Assembly (NCBI GenBank): GCA_030152605.1
Contig: JASLJB010000385.1
Span: 1 to 5,721 of the forward strand
DNA: 5,721 bases
From: Acinetobacter sp.
GTDB taxonomy: Bacteria; Pseudomonadota; Gammaproteobacteria; Pseudomonadales; Moraxellaceae
Direction of reading: 5' to 3'
Notes under the pieces: generated by a model
The model's database searches: none
What the model saw: the letters and a program-made list of their open reading frames with translations, nothing else
Told to the model about the DNA's origin: nothing
Position numbers and translations under genes: made by a program
In this document: in pieces, positions 3,514-5,721 of the stretch
Layout: each line of letters starts with the position of its first letter
How positions within the stretch are numbered: the stretch's first letter is position 1

Positions 3514-5721
3514 ATGAAAAATAATGCAGATAGCAAACGCTTAAGATCTGACATCAAGCGTTATGTTTTATTCCAAAAGTTAAGTCAATTCAAACGCTCA
3601 CCTGCGCTTATACCGCACATGCTCATGTCAGGCATGCTGTTGATCAGTTTGCCTACACATAGCCAAAGTGTGCTCGGTACACCACTTGGTTCAGTGGGTG
3701 CAAATTTAACAACAAGCAACACCCCAAATACAGGTCAGCCAACGCTCGGCACTGATGTTAATCTCAACTTAGCACCCAACACAGCAGCCAATCAATCGCC
3801 GCTGCTTGATGCTCATTTAAACCTTGGAACCCAACCAATTGTCGGATCGACGACTACACCATCTACCACAGCACCAACGGCATCACCATCGGTCGGCGCT
3901 AACTTAAATCTTGGAACACAACCGAATAGTAGCTCGATAGCAACTACACCATCGGCGACAACACCAACAACATCACCATCAGTCGGCGCTCGCTTAAATC
4001 TTGGCTCACCTCCAAGTTTAGGGACAGGAACTACGCCACTTGTTACCACACCATCGACTAATGCGCCATCGGTGGGTGCAGGTATAAATTTAAGTGTGCC
4101 GTTATCAGCGCCTTTGACTGGCGGAACAGGTGCAACAGCACCTGCGACAACGCCTCCAAGTTCAGGGACAGTGACGACGCCACCTGTTACCACACCACCG
4201 AGTAGCGGCTCGACAGCGCCACCAGCCACCACACCATCGACTACATCGCCGACTAAAGCACCCTCAGTAGGTGCGGGAACTTTAGGTGTACCGTTATCGG
4301 CACCTTTGGCTGGCGGAACAGGTACAACGCCACCTACGACGACGCCTCCAAGTTTAGGGACAGTGACGACACCACCTAAAGCTACACCGCCGAGTAGCGG
4401 TTCGACTTCAACACCAGCCACCACACCATCGACTAATGCCCCATCGGTGGGTGCAGGTATAAATTTAAGTGTGCCGTTATCGGCACCTTTGACTGGTGGA
4501 ACAGGCACGACAGCACCTGCGACAACACCTCCAAGTTCAGGGACAGTGACGACGCCACCGGCAACGACACCACCGAGCAGTGGTTCGACTTCAACACCAT
4601 CAACCACACCGTCGACTAATGCGCCATCAGTGGGTGCAGGTATAAATTTAAGTGTGCCGTTATCATCGCCTTTGACTGGCGGAACAGGTGCGACAACGCC
4701 TCCAAGTTCAGGGACAGTGACGACGCCACCGAGTAACGGCTCGACTTCAACACCATCAACCACACCATCGACTAATGCACCATCGGTGGGTGCAGGTATA
4801 AATTTAAGTGTGCCGTTATCAGCGCCTTTGACTGGCGGAACAGGCACAACAGCACCTGCGACAACGCCTCCAAGTTCAGGGACAGTGACGACACCACCGA
4901 GCAGTGGTTCGACAGCTACACCATCAAGCACACCACCGACTACACCACCGACTAAAGCACCCTCAGTAGGTGCGGGAAATTTAGGTGTACCGTTATCGGC
5001 ACCTTTGACTGGCGGTACAGGTACAACAGCACCTTCGACAACGCCTCCAAGTTCAGGGACAGTGACGACGCCACCGGCAACGACACCACCGAGCAGTGGT
5101 TTGACTTCAACACCAGCCACCACACCGTCGACTAATGCCCCATCGGTAGGTGCAGGTATAAATTTAAGTGTGCCGTTAACGGTGCCTTTGACTGGCGGTA
5201 CAGGGACTACAGCACCTGCGACAACACCTCCAAGTTTAGGGACAGTGACAACGCCACCTACAGCTACACCGCCGACTAATACACCATTAGTAGGTGCGGG
5301 AAATTTAGGTGTGCCGTTATCAGCGCCTTTGAATGGCGGAACAGGTACAACGCCACCTACGACGACGCCTCCAAGTTTAGCAACAGTGACGCCGCCGCCT
5401 ACAACGACACCACCGAGCAGTGGTTCGACTTCAACACCAGCCACACCGTCGACTAATGCGCCATCGGTGGGTGCAGGTATAAATTTAAGTGTGCCGTTAT
5501 CATCGCCTTTGACTGGCGGAACAGGTGCAACAGCGCCTGCGGCAACACCTCCAAGTTTAGGGACAGTGACGACACCACCTAAAGCTACACCGCCGAGTAG
5601 CGGTTCGACTTCAACACCAGCCACCACACCATCGACTAATGCCCCATCGGTGGGTGCAGGTATAAATTTAAGTGTACCGTTATCGGCACCTTTGACTGGC
5701 GGAACAGTGACGACACCACCT
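3514..5721 (+). CDS. Exported Thr/Pro/Ser-rich repeat protein (mucin-like), 736+ residues, 3' end outside window
   Basis: I do not recognise this family. The frame is open from ATG 3514 to the last base, 736 codons without a stop. In-frame ATGs at 3493 and 3502 are alternatives; 3514 is preferred for GGA at 3505-3507, six bases upstream. Residues 1-29 form a long basic n-region (nine Lys/Arg, two Asp). A hydrophobic core follows (about 30-46, LMSGMLLISL), with likely cleavage at SQS|V52/53, so the product is exported by Sec. From residue 53 on there is no Cys, Met, Phe, Tyr, Trp or Glu, and only seven Asp/Lys/Arg are seen. Residues 53-184 hold degenerate LNLG-type repeats, and 185 onward a tandem array of about 60-residue modules. 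It is probably a disordered or extended surface protein. Heavy Thr/Ser with Pro/Ala suggests a substrate for the O-linked glycosylation known in Acinetobacter, but that is inference. Any anchor or functional domain lies beyond the edge. GC is about 53% at 4561-4620, above its neighbours. Confidence 0.85.
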   Translation, partial: MKNNADSKRLRSDIKRYVLFQKLSQFKRSPALIPHMLMSGMLLISLPTHSQSVLGTPLGSVGANLTTSNTPNTGQPTLGTDVNLNLAPNTAANQSPLLDAHLNLGTQPIVGSTTTPSTTAPTASPSVGANLNLGTQPNSSSIATTPSATTPTTSPSVGARLNLGSPPSLGTGTTPLVTTPSTNAPSVGAGINLSVPLSAPLTGGTGATAPATTPPSSGTVTTPPVTTPPSSGSTAPPATTPSTTSPTKAPSVGAGTLGVPLSAPLAGGTGTTPPTTTPPSLGTVTTPPKATPPSSGSTSTPATTPSTNAPSVGAGINLSVPLSAPLTGGTGTTAPATTPPSSGTVTTPPATTPPSSGSTSTPSTTPSTNAPSVGAGINLSVPLSSPLTGGTGATTPPSSGTVTTPPSNGSTSTPSTTPSTNAPSVGAGINLSVPLSAPLTGGTGTTAPATTPPSSGTVTTPPSSGSTATPSSTPPTTPPTKAPSVGAGNLGVPLSAPLTGGTGTTAPSTTPPSSGTVTTPPATTPPSSGLTSTPATTPSTNAPSVGAGINLSVPLTVPLTGGTGTTAPATTPPSLGTVTTPPTATPPTNTPLVGAGNLGVPLSAPLNGGTGTTPPTTTPPSLATVTPPPTTTPPSSGSTSTPATPSTNAPSVGAGINLSVPLSSPLTGGTGATAPAATPPSLGTVTTPPKATPPSSGSTSTPATTPSTNAPSVGAGINLSVPLSAPLTGGTVTTPP
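3691..4065 (+). repeat. Degenerate N-terminal repeats with LNLG core
   Basis: The mature N-terminus repeats a short core: SVGANL (residues 60-65), DVNLNL (81-86), DAHLNLGTQP (99-108), SVGANLNLGTQP (126-137) and SVGARLNLGS (156-165). Thr/Pro linkers lie between them. The last two cores and the first PSVGAGINL of the main array (from 185) are exactly 30 residues apart. These units look like ancestors or relics of the longer downstream module. Confidence 0.75.
4066..5721 (+). repeat. Coding minisatellite: nine full modules and part of a tenth, about 60 codons each
   Basis: Modules begin at the Pro of PSVGAG, at bases 4066, 4261, 4441, 4624, 4780, 4960, 5140, 5284 (variant PLVGAG), 5461 and 5644. 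Lengths are 65, 60, 61, 52, 60, 60, 48, 59 and 61 codons. The typical order is PSVGAGINLSVPLSAPLTGG, then TGTTAPATTPPSSGTVTTPP, then Thr/Pro/Ser linkers ending STNA or PTKA. Two flavours occur: GINLSVPL, and GTLGVPL or GNLGVPL at 4261, 4960 and 5284. All length changes keep the frame. The array continues past the edge. Confidence 0.93.

Noticed and set aside
3813..5627. Long minus-strand open frame encoding GGVV/PVPP repeats
   Set aside because: It lies wholly opposite the + strand repeat gene, which has a start, a signal peptide and a unique N-terminal region. Its openness follows from the lack of Tyr, His and Gln codons on the + strand, and it ends where the first His codon appears.
4066..5721. 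CRISPR array or non-coding satellite
   Set aside because: There are no constant repeats separated by unique spacers. Units are imperfect, about 180 bases long, change length only in threes and are open in one frame joined to a signal peptide.

Overview
The window looks like an Acinetobacter chromosome segment carrying surface-protein genes. The main evidence is a trimeric autotransporter adhesin followed by a periplasmic protein that joins a BamE/SmpA-like domain to an OmpA-like peptidoglycan-binding domain, the arrangement known as ataA-tpgA in Acinetobacter. The autotransporter C-terminus is also Ata-like. Hand counts give moderate to low GC outside the last gene (about 40% at 2341-2400, about 22% at 3121-3180). 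The genus call rests on recalled gene content, not on a search.

Layout, all on the + strand. (1) Bases 1-2119 hold the last 705 codons of a trimeric autotransporter: two tandem stalk units of about 215 residues, a neck, a Gly/Trp-containing stalk domain, a coiled coil and a 70-residue beta-barrel anchor. (2) Bases 2120-2193 are a short spacer with a perfect hairpin and an orphan Shine-Dalgarno. (3) Bases 2194-3024 hold tpgA, closed by a strong intrinsic terminator at 3066-3101. (4) Bases 3102-3513 are an AT-rich gap with no convincing gene. (5) Base 3514 to the window edge is an open reading frame of at least 736 codons. It encodes an exported, Thr/Pro/Ser-rich, nearly uncharged protein built from modules of about 60 residues.

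The first two genes form a functional pair: the adhesin trimer sits in the outer membrane and TpgA is expected to tie it to peptidoglycan. The third gene has its own upstream region and is the least familiar part of the window. Its product resembles a bacterial mucin-like or stalk protein, and its repeats look recombinationally active. A long open frame on the minus strand (3813-5627) faces it and could easily be mistaken for the gene. It is best explained as a side effect of composition, because the + frame product almost lacks the residues (Tyr, His, Gln) whose codons could create antisense stops.
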